DNA from: Parapedobacter composti
GTDB lineage: Bacteria; Bacteroidota; Bacteroidia; Sphingobacteriales; Sphingobacteriaceae
Assembly (NCBI RefSeq): GCF_900112315.1
Contig: NZ_FOLL01000001.1
Location: 434,001 to 498,000 of the forward strand
Direction of reading: 5' to 3'
DNA length: 64,000 bases
The notes beneath the pieces are model-generated. The model did not search any database and was not told the DNA's origin. It saw only the letters and a list, made by a program, of their open reading frames with translations. Position 1 is the first letter of the stretch. The number at the start of each line of letters is the position of its first letter. Made by a program: the position numbers and the translations under genes. Shown here one piece after another: positions 45,402-53,201 of the stretch.

Positions 45402-46922
45402 ATGGCAATTATCGGCGAACTTATAAAACGAGCAATAGATGTAACCGAGTACATTCATGACCACCCTTCCCCGATGGAAGCCCAATTGAAGGTGTTGCAT
45501 CATTTGTTAGATAAAGCGAAATATACTGCATTTGGTAAGAAGTACGGGTTTGAAGAAATTTTGGCCAGCGCAGATCCGACCCAAGCCTTCCAGCAAGCCG
45601 TACCGATATTTGACTATGATAAGCTGTATGCAGAATGGTGGCATTACCTCCGAGAAGGATACCAGAATGTTACTTGGCCAGGTGGGCAGCGTTATTTCGC
45701 ATTAAGTAGCGGCACTACCACGAACAGCAAGGCAATACCTGTTACTGATGATATGCTGGATGCCATCAAGCGGTCGGGCATCCAGCAGATACTGAGCCTC
45801 AAAAATTTTGATCTTCCCGGCGATTTTTTCGAAAAACAGATTATGATGTTGGGAAGCAGTACAGCGCTGACACCCAATGGAGAATTTCTGGAGGGCGAAA
45901 TCAGCGGCATCAGCGCCGCTAATATTCCGATGTGGTTCAGGCGATTTTATAAGCCCGGTGCACGGATTGCAGCCATCCAGGGCTGGGATGAGCGTGTGCG
46001 TAAAATTGCCAGCCATGCTTCCAAATGGGATATCGGAAGCATGACGGGTATCCCGTCGTGGTCGGAGTTGCTGCTCAAAGAAATTATCCGCTATAATAAA
46101 GTCGGCACCATACACGATATTTGGCCCAACCTGCAGGTGTACACCTCTGGCGGTGTAGCATTCGAACCCTACCGGAAAAGTTTTGAAGCGCTGATTGGCA
46201 AACCGCTCATCTATATTGATACCTATTTGGCGTCAGAGGGTTATCTTGCCACACAAAAACGGCCAGATACCAACGCGATGGCCTTGATCGTGAACAACGG
46301 CGTGTTCTTCGAGTTTGTTCCCTTTACAGAAGAAAATATGGACGAACATGGATGCGTCAGGCAAGATGCCCAGGTGCTGACATTGGCTGATGTGCAGCCC
46401 AATGTTCAATATGTGCTGCTTATCTCTACCGTAGCCGGTGCATGGCGGTATATGATCGGCGATACGGTGATGATCACCGATATGGAGCGAGCAGAAATCA
46501 TCATTACCGGTCGTACAAAACACTTCCTCAATGTGGTAGGTGAGCAGCTTTCGGTGCATCAGATGAACGCCGCGATGAAAAAACTGGGTGAACGCTTCGA
46601 TACGGAGGTGCTGGAATTTACCGTGGCAGCGATCCGGAAAGGAGAAGATTACATCAATAGGTGGTACCTCGGTACCAATAAGACGCTGGATCCCGCCACA
46701 GTTATCGAATTTCTGGATAGCGAACTGGCAGACACCAATAAAAACTACAAAGTTGCCCGTAGTAAAGCACTGAAAGGCGTGGAGGCAGTGATTGTTCCGG
46801 CCGACTATTTTTACCAGTGGAGCCGTGAAACCAAAAAAATGGGAGGGCAGACGAAGATACCGCGTGTGATGGCCGAAGAAGACTTCAGAAACTTCGAAGC
46901 GTTCATCGGCAAGCTGGCTTAA
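45402..46922 (+). CDS. GH3 auxin-responsive-promoter family acyl-acid-amido synthetase
   Basis: 506 residues from the ATG at 45402 (MAIIGELIKRAID). The family is the ANL-type adenylating superfamily named after plant GH3 proteins and is unrelated to glycoside hydrolase family 3. ATP-binding SSGTTTNSK is at residues 102-110, followed by YIDTYLASEGYLAT and GDTVMITD segments. Plant members conjugate carboxylic acids to amino acids through an acyl-adenylate; bacterial roles are not well defined. It is divergent from dacB and convergent with a protease gene (2 bases between stops). Cytoplasmic, no signal peptide. Confidence 0.9.
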   Translation: MAIIGELIKRAIDVTEYIHDHPSPMEAQLKVLHHLLDKAKYTAFGKKYGFEEILASADPTQAFQQAVPIFDYDKLYAEWWHYLREGYQNVTWPGGQRYFALSSGTTTNSKAIPVTDDMLDAIKRSGIQQILSLKNFDLPGDFFEKQIMMLGSSTALTPNGEFLEGEISGISAANIPMWFRRFYKPGARIAAIQGWDERVRKIASHASKWDIGSMTGIPSWSELLLKEIIRYNKVGTIHDIWPNLQVYTSGGVAFEPYRKSFEALIGKPLIYIDTYLASEGYLATQKRPDTNAMALIVNNGVFFEFVPFTEENMDEHGCVRQDAQVLTLADVQPNVQYVLLISTVAGAWRYMIGDTVMITDMERAEIIITGRTKHFLNVVGEQLSVHQMNAAMKKLGERFDTEVLEFTVAAIRKGEDYINRWYLGTNKTLDPATVIEFLDSELADTNKNYKVARSKALKGVEAVIVPADYFYQWSRETKKMGGQTKIPRVMAEEDFRNFEAFIGKLA

Positions 46923-46924
46923 GC

Positions 46925-47650
46925 TTAGCTGCGGTCTTTTTTTCGCTCCGATTTTTTAAGCTCTTCATCAACTTCGCGCATTACCTCTTCTTCGTCGGCA
47001 ACCCGTTTGTCCTGTTTCCTCTGGTCTTCGCGTTCCAGGTCTGAAATCAGTTCCACGATGTCGTCCGGAGAAAGGTATAATGCGGCAATTTTATCCTTAT
47101 AGGCTTGGGGCAGGTCCGAATGGTCAAGAATGAACGCTTTGGTAGCCACCAGGTAGTCGCCCATTCCCCGATTAACAGCAAACGAATCGGCAACGCGTTC
47201 AGCTTTGCGCACAAACTTTTTAGACAACCCGTAGGAAATCCCGAATCCCATCAGGCTCCAGGTGCTTTTGCGTTCGTAATCCATAATGTGGCCCAGCTCA
47301 TGGCCCAACCAACCAATCATCACGCTGTCGGGGATCTGGCGCATCGGTTCAATGGCGTGTTCCAGCTTAAATACCGGATTGATCAGGATTTGGTAAGTAC
47401 GCTTGTCCCGCTTTTTAAATAACGAACCTATCGCAGGACGCGCTGCCATAACGGAGCCCTTCAATCCCGGCCGGAAAACAAAATGGATACTGGTTTCCTT
47501 TAACTCAGGAAAATAAGACAGTGCGATAAGCGCTTGCCTTTCAATGACGCTTGGGATAACTTTATTGGTTCCGAAGGCTAACAGATCTTTGTCGATGGTA
47601 TCTTGCTTGATAATGTGAGATGACAACAATACAGCGAATAACAATTGCAT
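46925..47650 (-). CDS. Small zinc metalloprotease-like protein (HELGH)
   Basis: 241 residues from the ATG at 47650; the longer frame to 47764 would overlap the divergent peptidase gene. The motif HELGH (residues 117-121, WLGHELGHIMDYE) is the HExxH zinc site, with a downstream ERVADSFAVNRG block that could supply the third ligand, as in M48-like peptidases. A hydrophobic N-terminus suggests export or membrane anchoring. The C-terminus is highly charged, with Lys/Glu/Arg repeats and coiled-coil potential. Substrate unknown. Confidence 0.8.
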   Translation of the reverse strand: MQLLFAVLLSSHIIKQDTIDKDLLAFGTNKVIPSVIERQALIALSYFPELKETSIHFVFRPGLKGSVMAARPAIGSLFKKRDKRTYQILINPVFKLEHAIEPMRQIPDSVMIGWLGHELGHIMDYERKSTWSLMGFGISYGLSKKFVRKAERVADSFAVNRGMGDYLVATKAFILDHSDLPQAYKDKIAALYLSPDDIVELISDLEREDQRKQDKRVADEEEVMREVDEELKKSERKKDRS

Positions 47651-47687
47651 ATAAAAAATACAGCGTTCCTGAAAAATGGTTTGCCAG

Positions 47688-47695
47688 CAAATGTA
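47688..47695 (-). promoter_or_regulatory. Candidate -7 element TACATTTG for the HELGH protease gene
   Basis: Minus-strand TACATTTG matches TAnnTTTG exactly, 38 bases before the start codon. A TTATTG stands with TTG about 20 bases upstream, near the expected -33 spacing. This supports 47650 as the start, because the longer frame would begin upstream of the promoter. Confidence 0.45.
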
Positions 47696-47757
47696 ACAAG
47701 TATGCGGGCAGCAGACAATAAAGTTTCGTAACTTGCGCTCCTGCAAAACAAGAAACA

Positions 47758-49536
47758 ATGACACACATCGAAAAGTTGGCCGCCCTCCGTGGGTTGATGG
47801 CCGAGCATCATATCGATGCCTATATCATCCCATCTTCCGATCCGCACATCAGTGAGTATCTTCCTGATCATTATAAATGTATTGCATGGGCATCAGGATT
47901 TACCGGGTCTGCCGGTACCCTGGCGGTAACCCAAGACTTCGCTGGCCTGTGGACGGATTCCAGGTATTTCGTGCAGGCAAACGAACAATTGACCGGAAGC
48001 GGGTATGAACTGGTAAAACTAAAGGTACAGACGGCTCCGGAATATGCAGAATGGCTCGCCGAGTGCCTGCCTGAGGGCGCTGTGGTGGCCTTCGATGGCA
48101 GGCTGGCCTCCGTGGCGCTTGCAAAGGCGGTGCAAGAGAAGCTCTTTCCGGCCGGAATACGCCTGAACAGCAGCGTGGATTTGCTCAGCCCGTTGTGGCA
48201 AGACCGCCCGGCTTTGCCTGCAGCCGCGGCATACCTGTTGGGTGAGGCCACTACCGGAGCGTCAACGGAAAACAAGTTACAGCGGCTGCGTGAAGATATG
48301 AAACGCAAGCGGGTAAACGCGCATTTGATTTCGTCGCTTGACGATCTGGCTTGGCTATTTAATATCCGCGGCAGTGACGTAGCCTGTAATCCGGTGGTGC
48401 TCGGGTTTGCGCTGATCACCGCCGATACCGCCACGTTGTTTATCAACCGGCGGAAACTGCCGGATGCAGCGTTAACAACATTGACGGCTGCTGGCGTTGA
48501 GGTAGCCGATTACGAACAGGTGGAGGAAGCCTTGGATGCCCTTGACCCTGGAACCACGCTGCTCATAGACCCCAAGCGCACTTGCTTTGCCATGTATACC
48601 CGGGCCCTACAATCGGCAACCATTATTGAGCAGACGAATCCAACCACGCATTTCAAGGCGGTAAAGAATCCGGTGGAAATTGCACACACGCGTGAAACCA
48701 TGGAGAAAGATGGCGTAGCCCTTACTCGTTTTTTCAAGTGGCTGGAGGAGACCGTCGGTAAAGAAACCATCACGGAAATTTCCCTTGCTGGCACGCTGCG
48801 GCAATTCCGGGCAGCTCAGGAAGGGTTTGTCGGCGAGAGTTTTGATACCATCGCCGGATACCGGGCGCATGGGGCGCTCCCGCATTATAAGGCCACACCC
48901 CAAAGCGATAGTCCGTTGCAACCCGAAGGGTTACTGTTGGTGGATTCAGGCGGGCAATACGTAACAGGCACGACAGACATTACCCGCGTCGTATCGTTGG
49001 GCAATATTACCGATGCCGAGCGGACGGATTATACATTGGTATTAAAAGCGATGATTGAAGGGAGCACGGCGGTGTTTCCAAAAGGCACGCGCGGCTATCA
49101 ACTGGACGCCATTACCCGTAAACCCTTGTGGGACCATCAGCGTAACTACGGGCATGGTACAGGTCATGGTGTCGGCTTTTTCCTTAATGTGCATGAGGGT
49201 CCGCATACCTTCAATGCGGCAGCGGTTGATGTGGCGGTTGAACCGGGCATGATTACATCCATTGAACCGGGGTTATACCGGGAGGGGGCTTACGGTATCC
49301 GCATCGAAAATCTAGTGCTCAGTATCGACCATCAAGAGACATTATTCGGTACATTCTTGGCGTTTGAAACACTGACGCTTTGTTACATCGATACCGCATT
49401 GATTGATAAATCGCTGCTGGATACCCGGCATATCGATTGGTTGAATAGTTATCATGCACGGGTGTATGAAGCATTATCTCCACGGCTGGACGATGACGAA
49501 CGGCGTTGGCTTTCCGAAAAAACGGCAGCGATATAG
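47758..49536 (+). CDS. pepP: Xaa-Pro aminopeptidase (M24B, creatinase N-domain)
   Basis: 592 residues. It has two creatinase N-terminal-type domains (about 1-135 and 165-305), then the pita-bread catalytic domain (about 315-530) and a short C-terminal domain, the layout of the long three-domain aminopeptidase P forms. The dinuclear metal ligands are all present: D396 (LLVDSGG), D407 (GTTDITR), H470 (HGTGHGVG), E503 (SIEPGLY) and E517 (IRIENLV). It removes N-terminal residues from peptides with Pro in second position, in the cytoplasm. The gene ends at a strong hairpin. The gene symbol is by function; long forms are sometimes left unnamed. Confidence 0.95.
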   Translation: MTHIEKLAALRGLMAEHHIDAYIIPSSDPHISEYLPDHYKCIAWASGFTGSAGTLAVTQDFAGLWTDSRYFVQANEQLTGSGYELVKLKVQTAPEYAEWLAECLPEGAVVAFDGRLASVALAKAVQEKLFPAGIRLNSSVDLLSPLWQDRPALPAAAAYLLGEATTGASTENKLQRLREDMKRKRVNAHLISSLDDLAWLFNIRGSDVACNPVVLGFALITADTATLFINRRKLPDAALTTLTAAGVEVADYEQVEEALDALDPGTTLLIDPKRTCFAMYTRALQSATIIEQTNPTTHFKAVKNPVEIAHTRETMEKDGVALTRFFKWLEETVGKETITEISLAGTLRQFRAAQEGFVGESFDTIAGYRAHGALPHYKATPQSDSPLQPEGLLLVDSGGQYVTGTTDITRVVSLGNITDAERTDYTLVLKAMIEGSTAVFPKGTRGYQLDAITRKPLWDHQRNYGHGTGHGVGFFLNVHEGPHTFNAAAVDVAVEPGMITSIEPGLYREGAYGIRIENLVLSIDHQETLFGTFLAFETLTLCYIDTALIDKSLLDTRHIDWLNSYHARVYEALSPRLDDDERRWLSEKTAAI

Positions 49537-49551
49537 CCAAAAAATAGAAGA

Positions 49552-49576
49552 GCCGGTAACCAGGGCGGTTACCGGC
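49552..49576 (+). terminator. Hairpin terminator after the Xaa-Pro aminopeptidase gene
   Basis: Perfect 10-base arms GCCGGTAACC and GGTTACCGGC with a five-base loop, extended by GAAG/CTTC just outside. It lies 16 bases after the stop codon. The T-run after it is only moderate (TCTTCTTACC), but stem strength and position make a terminator the best reading. Confidence 0.7.
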
Positions 49577-50081
49577 ATCTTCTTACCTATTAAAACAAAC
49601 CAAAATCTTAAGGCGGTTAAGCCTGCTTTTTTCTTTTTCTTTTCCGAATTCAATGGGATATTGACAAACATTGATGCCAGATTATCAGGGATAATCGCCC
49701 CTTTATCGGTAAGTGGTATCGCAAATATAAGACTAAAGCACTACTCGTTTTTAGTTAAAAAATGTTAAATATCATCCGGCCCGGCCTTGATGCTATTATC
49801 AGCAAACAAGATATAGCCGTCAGATACCACACAATTATATTGCATGTCAAAGTGAATTTACGTATGTTTGTGTCAACATATAAGAAATTTTAAAGCTGTT
49901 TTTGCTTTAAGTCTGGGCATTGGAAACTGGTAATTTTTAAGACTCCAAGACGATAAGTAAGAACGCTCACGCCCATGGCGTGGGCGCTCGCTTATTCGGA
50001 GTCAGGTATACCAGTGCCTCAATGTCGATAAGTGTGGTGTCCCACGTCTTTTTTTGGTGGCACCGGTGCTAAAAAAAATAC
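49577..50081. other. Long non-coding stretch with low-complexity and structured parts
   Basis: About 500 bases without a convincing gene. It starts with a T-rich run near 49626-49647 (CTTTTTTCTTTTTC-like), is generally AT-rich to about 49935, then holds the 63-base hairpin listed separately. Just before the small ORF at 50082 there is a GCACCGGTGC palindrome flanked by a T-run and an A-run (about 50048-50078). Short ORFs here lack protein-like composition. Confidence 0.5.
49941..50003. repeat. 63-base imperfect hairpin, possible structured RNA or repeat
   Basis: Outer arms GACTCC/GGAGTC pair perfectly, inner blocks ATAAG/CTTAT and CGCTCACGCC/GGCGTGGGCG pair with one mismatch, and the loop is three bases (CAT). 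The GC-rich inner stem stands out in an AT-rich stretch. No T-run follows, so it is not an ordinary terminator. It could be a dispersed repeat unit or a small RNA. Confidence 0.5.
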
Positions 50082-50303
50082 ATGCGTATGGGTACAAACA
50101 ATACTTATCCCGGTTTCGGCCACCCGGCCTCCGAGTTATCGGCCTTTACCAACACATTGGATGTGTTTATTATCTCGCTCAAGGATGGAGCCATTGTGCA
50201 ATTTACACCCGAGGATACCCACGGATTTCTTAGCTGGTTGCAGAAAAACAGCGTGCGGAACATCAATACTGATGAGCCTTATAAACAGCCGCCTCGGCGA
50301 TAG
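50082..50303 (+). CDS. Small hypothetical protein, 73 residues
   Basis: The protein reads like a real small soluble protein: GFGHPASELSAFTNTLDVF, then VIISLK-type hydrophobic alternation with DGAIVQFTPEDTHGFLSWL and VRNIN near the end. The pattern of a short beta-alpha-beta unit with KDGAIV and F..WL..VR recurs, to my recollection, in hypothetical proteins of Sphingobacteriaceae. No function is known. The start could also be the ATG at 50088. It stands alone between non-coding stretches, just before a large inverted repeat. Confidence 0.5.
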   Translation: MRMGTNNTYPGFGHPASELSAFTNTLDVFIISLKDGAIVQFTPEDTHGFLSWLQKNSVRNINTDEPYKQPPRR

Positions 50304-50371
50304 GCCGCAGCCCCTTTTTCGGAACCGGTTCGTTTTCCTTGACGTTAACTTCTTCCACTTACTTATAACCC

Positions 50372-50502
50372 GCTTCGGACCTCGACCGGAACTTGGTGCG
50401 ACCTTGGTGGTGTCTCGTGCGTAGCTTGTCCGGGCCGAACTCGGACAAGCTACGGCGGAGTTCCCAACGAGTTCCGGTCGAGTTCCGGTTGAGCTCCGAA
50501 GC
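50372..50502. repeat. Large inverted repeat, 61-base arms, 9-base loop
   Basis: Left arm 50372-50432 and right arm 50442-50502 align without gaps. The 12 bases nearest the loop (GTAGCTTGTCCG against CGGACAAGCTAC), a 9-base block (ACCGGAACT) and the outer 8 bases (GCTTCGGA against TCCGAAGC) pair perfectly, with weaker pairing between. The right arm also contains tandem GAGTTCCGGTY units. It encodes no plausible protein. Best reading: a MITE- or REP-like dispersed element, or a structured RNA. Confidence 0.7.
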
Positions 50503-50553
50503 AAGGTAGAAGAAAGCGCATACCCGGGTGCTGGTCTTTTCCGCATACAATGA

Positions 50554-50757
50554 ATGTTGTACGTATTGCGGTATATAGACGCCGGTACGGACGGCTATTC
50601 GCAGAAAGACGGGGATGGAAGAGGATTTCCGGGAGGCAATGAATACGGTTTGTAAGATTACCTGCTCGAACGGCGGTCGGGTAATGTGGAGCCGTGGGAA
50701 AATCCATTAGCCCATCAGGCCAACCGGCGTACGGAGGTCACCGTGCTGGAATATTAA
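50554..50757 (+). pseudogene. Probable decayed OmpA-type C-terminal fragment
   Basis: One frame reads protein-like from about 50554 to a TAA at 50653-50655 and then on to a TAA at 50755-50757. The last part, ending NPLAHQANRRTEVTVLEY, matches the closing NRRTE block of OmpA-family C-terminal domains (H..NRRTEF type). There is no start region, no peptidoglycan-binding core and one in-frame stop, so it would be a remnant. The piece before the internal stop (YIDAGTDGYSQKDGDGRG) is not recognisable. The identification rests on about 15 residues and may be wrong. Confidence 0.35.
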
Positions 50758-50769
50758 TGTAGTTGATGC

Positions 50770-51867
50770 CTATTGGATGCGGTCAATCGCCGTGGCGATC
50801 GCATCCAGTAGGCCTCCACGTTCCTTATCCAACGTCAATTCCCAGAACATGATGCCGCCGAGGCCTTTTTCACGAGCATAGCGCGTTTTGGCCGTTACCG
50901 AACGGATATTGTCTCCCGTGGCGTATTTTCTTTCCTTGGTGTTATACCAGTAGGGGGCTTCGGCCTCTTCATCGTAGTGATACCGCCAGCCTTTTTCGGC
51001 AGTCAGTTCCTGTTCGTATCGCTTAAAGTGAAAACCGTTGGTATGCTCACCGGGTTGGTACCGGCCGTTGTTTTCCGGCGCCACGTCTTTCCAGACACGG
51101 GCGTAAAATGCGGCGCCGATAACCAGTTTTTCCGGAGGGATGCCGAGCTTGGTCAGGTATTGCACCGCACGGTCGGTCGACTCCTCATCCGGCCCGACAC
51201 TGTACAGCGGCGTGTGGTGGCCGGTGACCGTGGAGTAACCATGTACCAGATCGTAGCTCATGATATTGACCCGGTCAACCAGCGGCATCACTTTGTGCCA
51301 TTCGACCGATTCATCCAGGAATTTCTGGAACCCGCCGGCGGCAAAGCTGAGCTCGTTGCTATCGCCCAGTACCTCCCGGAGCGCAATAACCAGCGCGGTA
51401 AAGTTTTCGCGGTCTTCCGGTTTATATGGATGTCCCGGATGCCCCGGGATGGCAGGATATTCCCAATCCAGGTCAATGCCATCCGTGCCGAAGTAGTCGT
51501 TTACTTCCTTGACCGATCGGGCAAAGCGCTGGCGGCCATCTGCCGTGGAAAAGGCGTCCGAACACGGTTCGCAGCCACCCCAGCCGCCCAACGAAAGCAT
51601 GATCTTCAGTTTTGGGTGTTGCTGCTTCAATGACACCAGATGCCGGATGGCCGCGGTATCCCGGGCGTTGTCGATACGGAAAAGCCCATCTTTCAGATGC
51701 CCGAAACTGAAGATGATGTGAGTCAACTTGTCGACTTCATAGCGGTCGATGGCTTTGTCATCACCGGTGTAATAGGCGATTACTGAAAAGTCCTGTGCCC
51801 GTACAGGTTGTATACAAAGCAAAACCAATGCACCTACAAGAGGCATCCATTTAAATTGCTTTTTCAT
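50770..51867 (-). CDS. GH18 chitinase / endo-beta-N-acetylglucosaminidase-type hydrolase
   Basis: 365 residues with a signal peptide ending at AQ (residue 25). The GH18 barrel shows SLGGWGG (residues 92-98) and the catalytic DGIDLDWEYP (D129-P138), where E136 is the acid/base and the Asp residues orient the substrate N-acetyl group. The MSYD motif (NIMSYDLVHG) and a late GGIMFWELTLD support it. It hydrolyses beta-1,4 bonds next to N-acetylglucosamine, in chitin or in the chitobiose core of N-glycans. Its start overlaps the fucosidase stop by four bases; last gene of a four-gene operon. Confidence 0.93.
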   Translation of the reverse strand: MKKQFKWMPLVGALVLLCIQPVRAQDFSVIAYYTGDDKAIDRYEVDKLTHIIFSFGHLKDGLFRIDNARDTAAIRHLVSLKQQHPKLKIMLSLGGWGGCEPCSDAFSTADGRQRFARSVKEVNDYFGTDGIDLDWEYPAIPGHPGHPYKPEDRENFTALVIALREVLGDSNELSFAAGGFQKFLDESVEWHKVMPLVDRVNIMSYDLVHGYSTVTGHHTPLYSVGPDEESTDRAVQYLTKLGIPPEKLVIGAAFYARVWKDVAPENNGRYQPGEHTNGFHFKRYEQELTAEKGWRYHYDEEAEAPYWYNTKERKYATGDNIRSVTAKTRYAREKGLGGIMFWELTLDKERGGLLDAIATAIDRIQ

Positions 51868-53201
51868 TCTGTGCCCAGCCCTCCGTGGCCTCGGTATAAC
51901 TTGAGCGGACCGCCGAGCTTGATTTCCAGTACATTCATGTAGGCATCCTGTGCTTCCTGCGGGATGTCGATATAAACCAGTCCCGGTACAGGGCTCCAGG
52001 ATATCTTGCCCACTATCTTATGCGGAGCCGGAGTTCCGGTAGCCACGTCGGAGACATGGACAATATCACTGGACAGCCCCTTGACAACGACTGGCCCTTG
52101 CGCTTTTCCCGGTATGAACAGGTACAGCGACGTCGAGTCTTTCGACAAGGTGGAGGGTCCGTAGAAATGACCTTGTGGCAATCCGGCAACCGTGCCAAAG
52201 ATGGCCTTTTCGTGTTTTTCCGTCCAGTTGCCCAGTGCCTCCAGGATATCTACCTGCTGCGGGGGGATGGTGCCATCGGCTTTTGGGCCAATGTCAAGCA
52301 AGAGGTTGCCACCATTTCCAATCACATCGGCAAAAATGGTAATGATCTCGTAAGGTGTTTTCCAAGCGGTATCACTCGGCCGGTACCCCCAGTTGTTGTT
52401 GATGGTCATGCACAGCTCCCACCAATCAAACCGGGGGCGCGTAACGGGAAAGTTCTGTTCGGGTGTATCGTAGTCGCCATAGCCCTGTAGCCGGCCATTG
52501 ATGATCGTCGCCGGGTTTGCGGCGAGCAGCCGTTGGCGGATATCTGCAGCATCCCATGCGTCGGCGCTGTGTTCCCAATCGCCGTCGAACCACCACAGGT
52601 CAGGGTTGAATTGTTTGGTGAGTTCATCCATTTGCGCCCGGTTGAACGCAAGGAACCGTTGCCAGCGTTCGGGATCATCTGCTATGGCGTAGCGGCTGCT
52701 ATCTTTCAGGAAGCCCGGATAGTCGGGGTGGCTCCAATCCAGCAAAGAGAAATAAGCGCCACGTTTGATACCATGCCGGTCAAGAGCGCGATAAAACGGG
52801 GTAAGCAGGTCTTTCCCCGCGGGAGTATGCCTTGCCGTGCTGTAGTGGTCTTGCTGGGTATCCCAAAGCGCCACGCCGTCGTGATGCTTGGTCGTGATAA
52901 CCGCATACCGGGCGCCGCTCTTTTTAATCAGCGCCGCCCACGCCTCGGGGTCGTAGTGGGTGGCGGTAAAGCCCTTGAGCTGGTTCATGTAGGTGTCATA
53001 CGGCACATCGCCGTTGTGGAAACTCCAGCTTTCGCTCACCCCGTCTACGGCGTAGATGCCCCAATGGATGAAGATGCCGAGCTTCGCATCAGCGAACCAT
53101 TGCATTTTTCCGCGTATAGAATCGGGGGGTACCAGCTGTTGTGCCGGGCAGGCCGTTCCGATAAATGTAGCTAAACAGGCTGTTATGAAATGTCGTTTCA
53201 T
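51864..53201 (-). CDS. GH29 alpha-L-fucosidase
   Basis: 445 residues with a signal peptide ending near AQQ (residue 22). GH29 hallmarks are FADAKLGIFIHWGIYAV, YAVITTKHHDGVALWDT and the nucleophile in DLWWFDGDWEH (D206). It removes terminal alpha-L-fucose by a retaining mechanism, in the periplasm. It is coupled by ATGA overlaps on both sides to the esterase-like gene upstream and the GH18 gene downstream, so enzyme amounts are tied. GH29-A versus GH29-B specificity is not readable by eye. Confidence 0.94.
   Translation of the reverse strand: MKRHFITACLATFIGTACPAQQLVPPDSIRGKMQWFADAKLGIFIHWGIYAVDGVSESWSFHNGDVPYDTYMNQLKGFTATHYDPEAWAALIKKSGARYAVITTKHHDGVALWDTQQDHYSTARHTPAGKDLLTPFYRALDRHGIKRGAYFSLLDWSHPDYPGFLKDSSRYAIADDPERWQRFLAFNRAQMDELTKQFNPDLWWFDGDWEHSADAWDAADIRQRLLAANPATIINGRLQGYGDYDTPEQNFPVTRPRFDWWELCMTINNNWGYRPSDTAWKTPYEIITIFADVIGNGGNLLLDIGPKADGTIPPQQVDILEALGNWTEKHEKAIFGTVAGLPQGHFYGPSTLSKDSTSLYLFIPGKAQGPVVVKGLSSDIVHVSDVATGTPAPHKIVGKISWSPVPGLVYIDIPQEAQDAYMNVLEIKLGGPLKLYRGHGGLGTE

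Noticed and set aside
49454-49768. 104-residue plus-strand frame over the aminopeptidase end and terminator
   Set aside because: It reads through a strong hairpin and a T-rich run; composition is not protein-like.
50048-50078. GCACCGGTGC palindrome between a T-run and an A-run, as a terminator
   Set aside because: The T-run is on the wrong side for the plus strand and the stem is only five pairs; left as part of the non-coding stretch.
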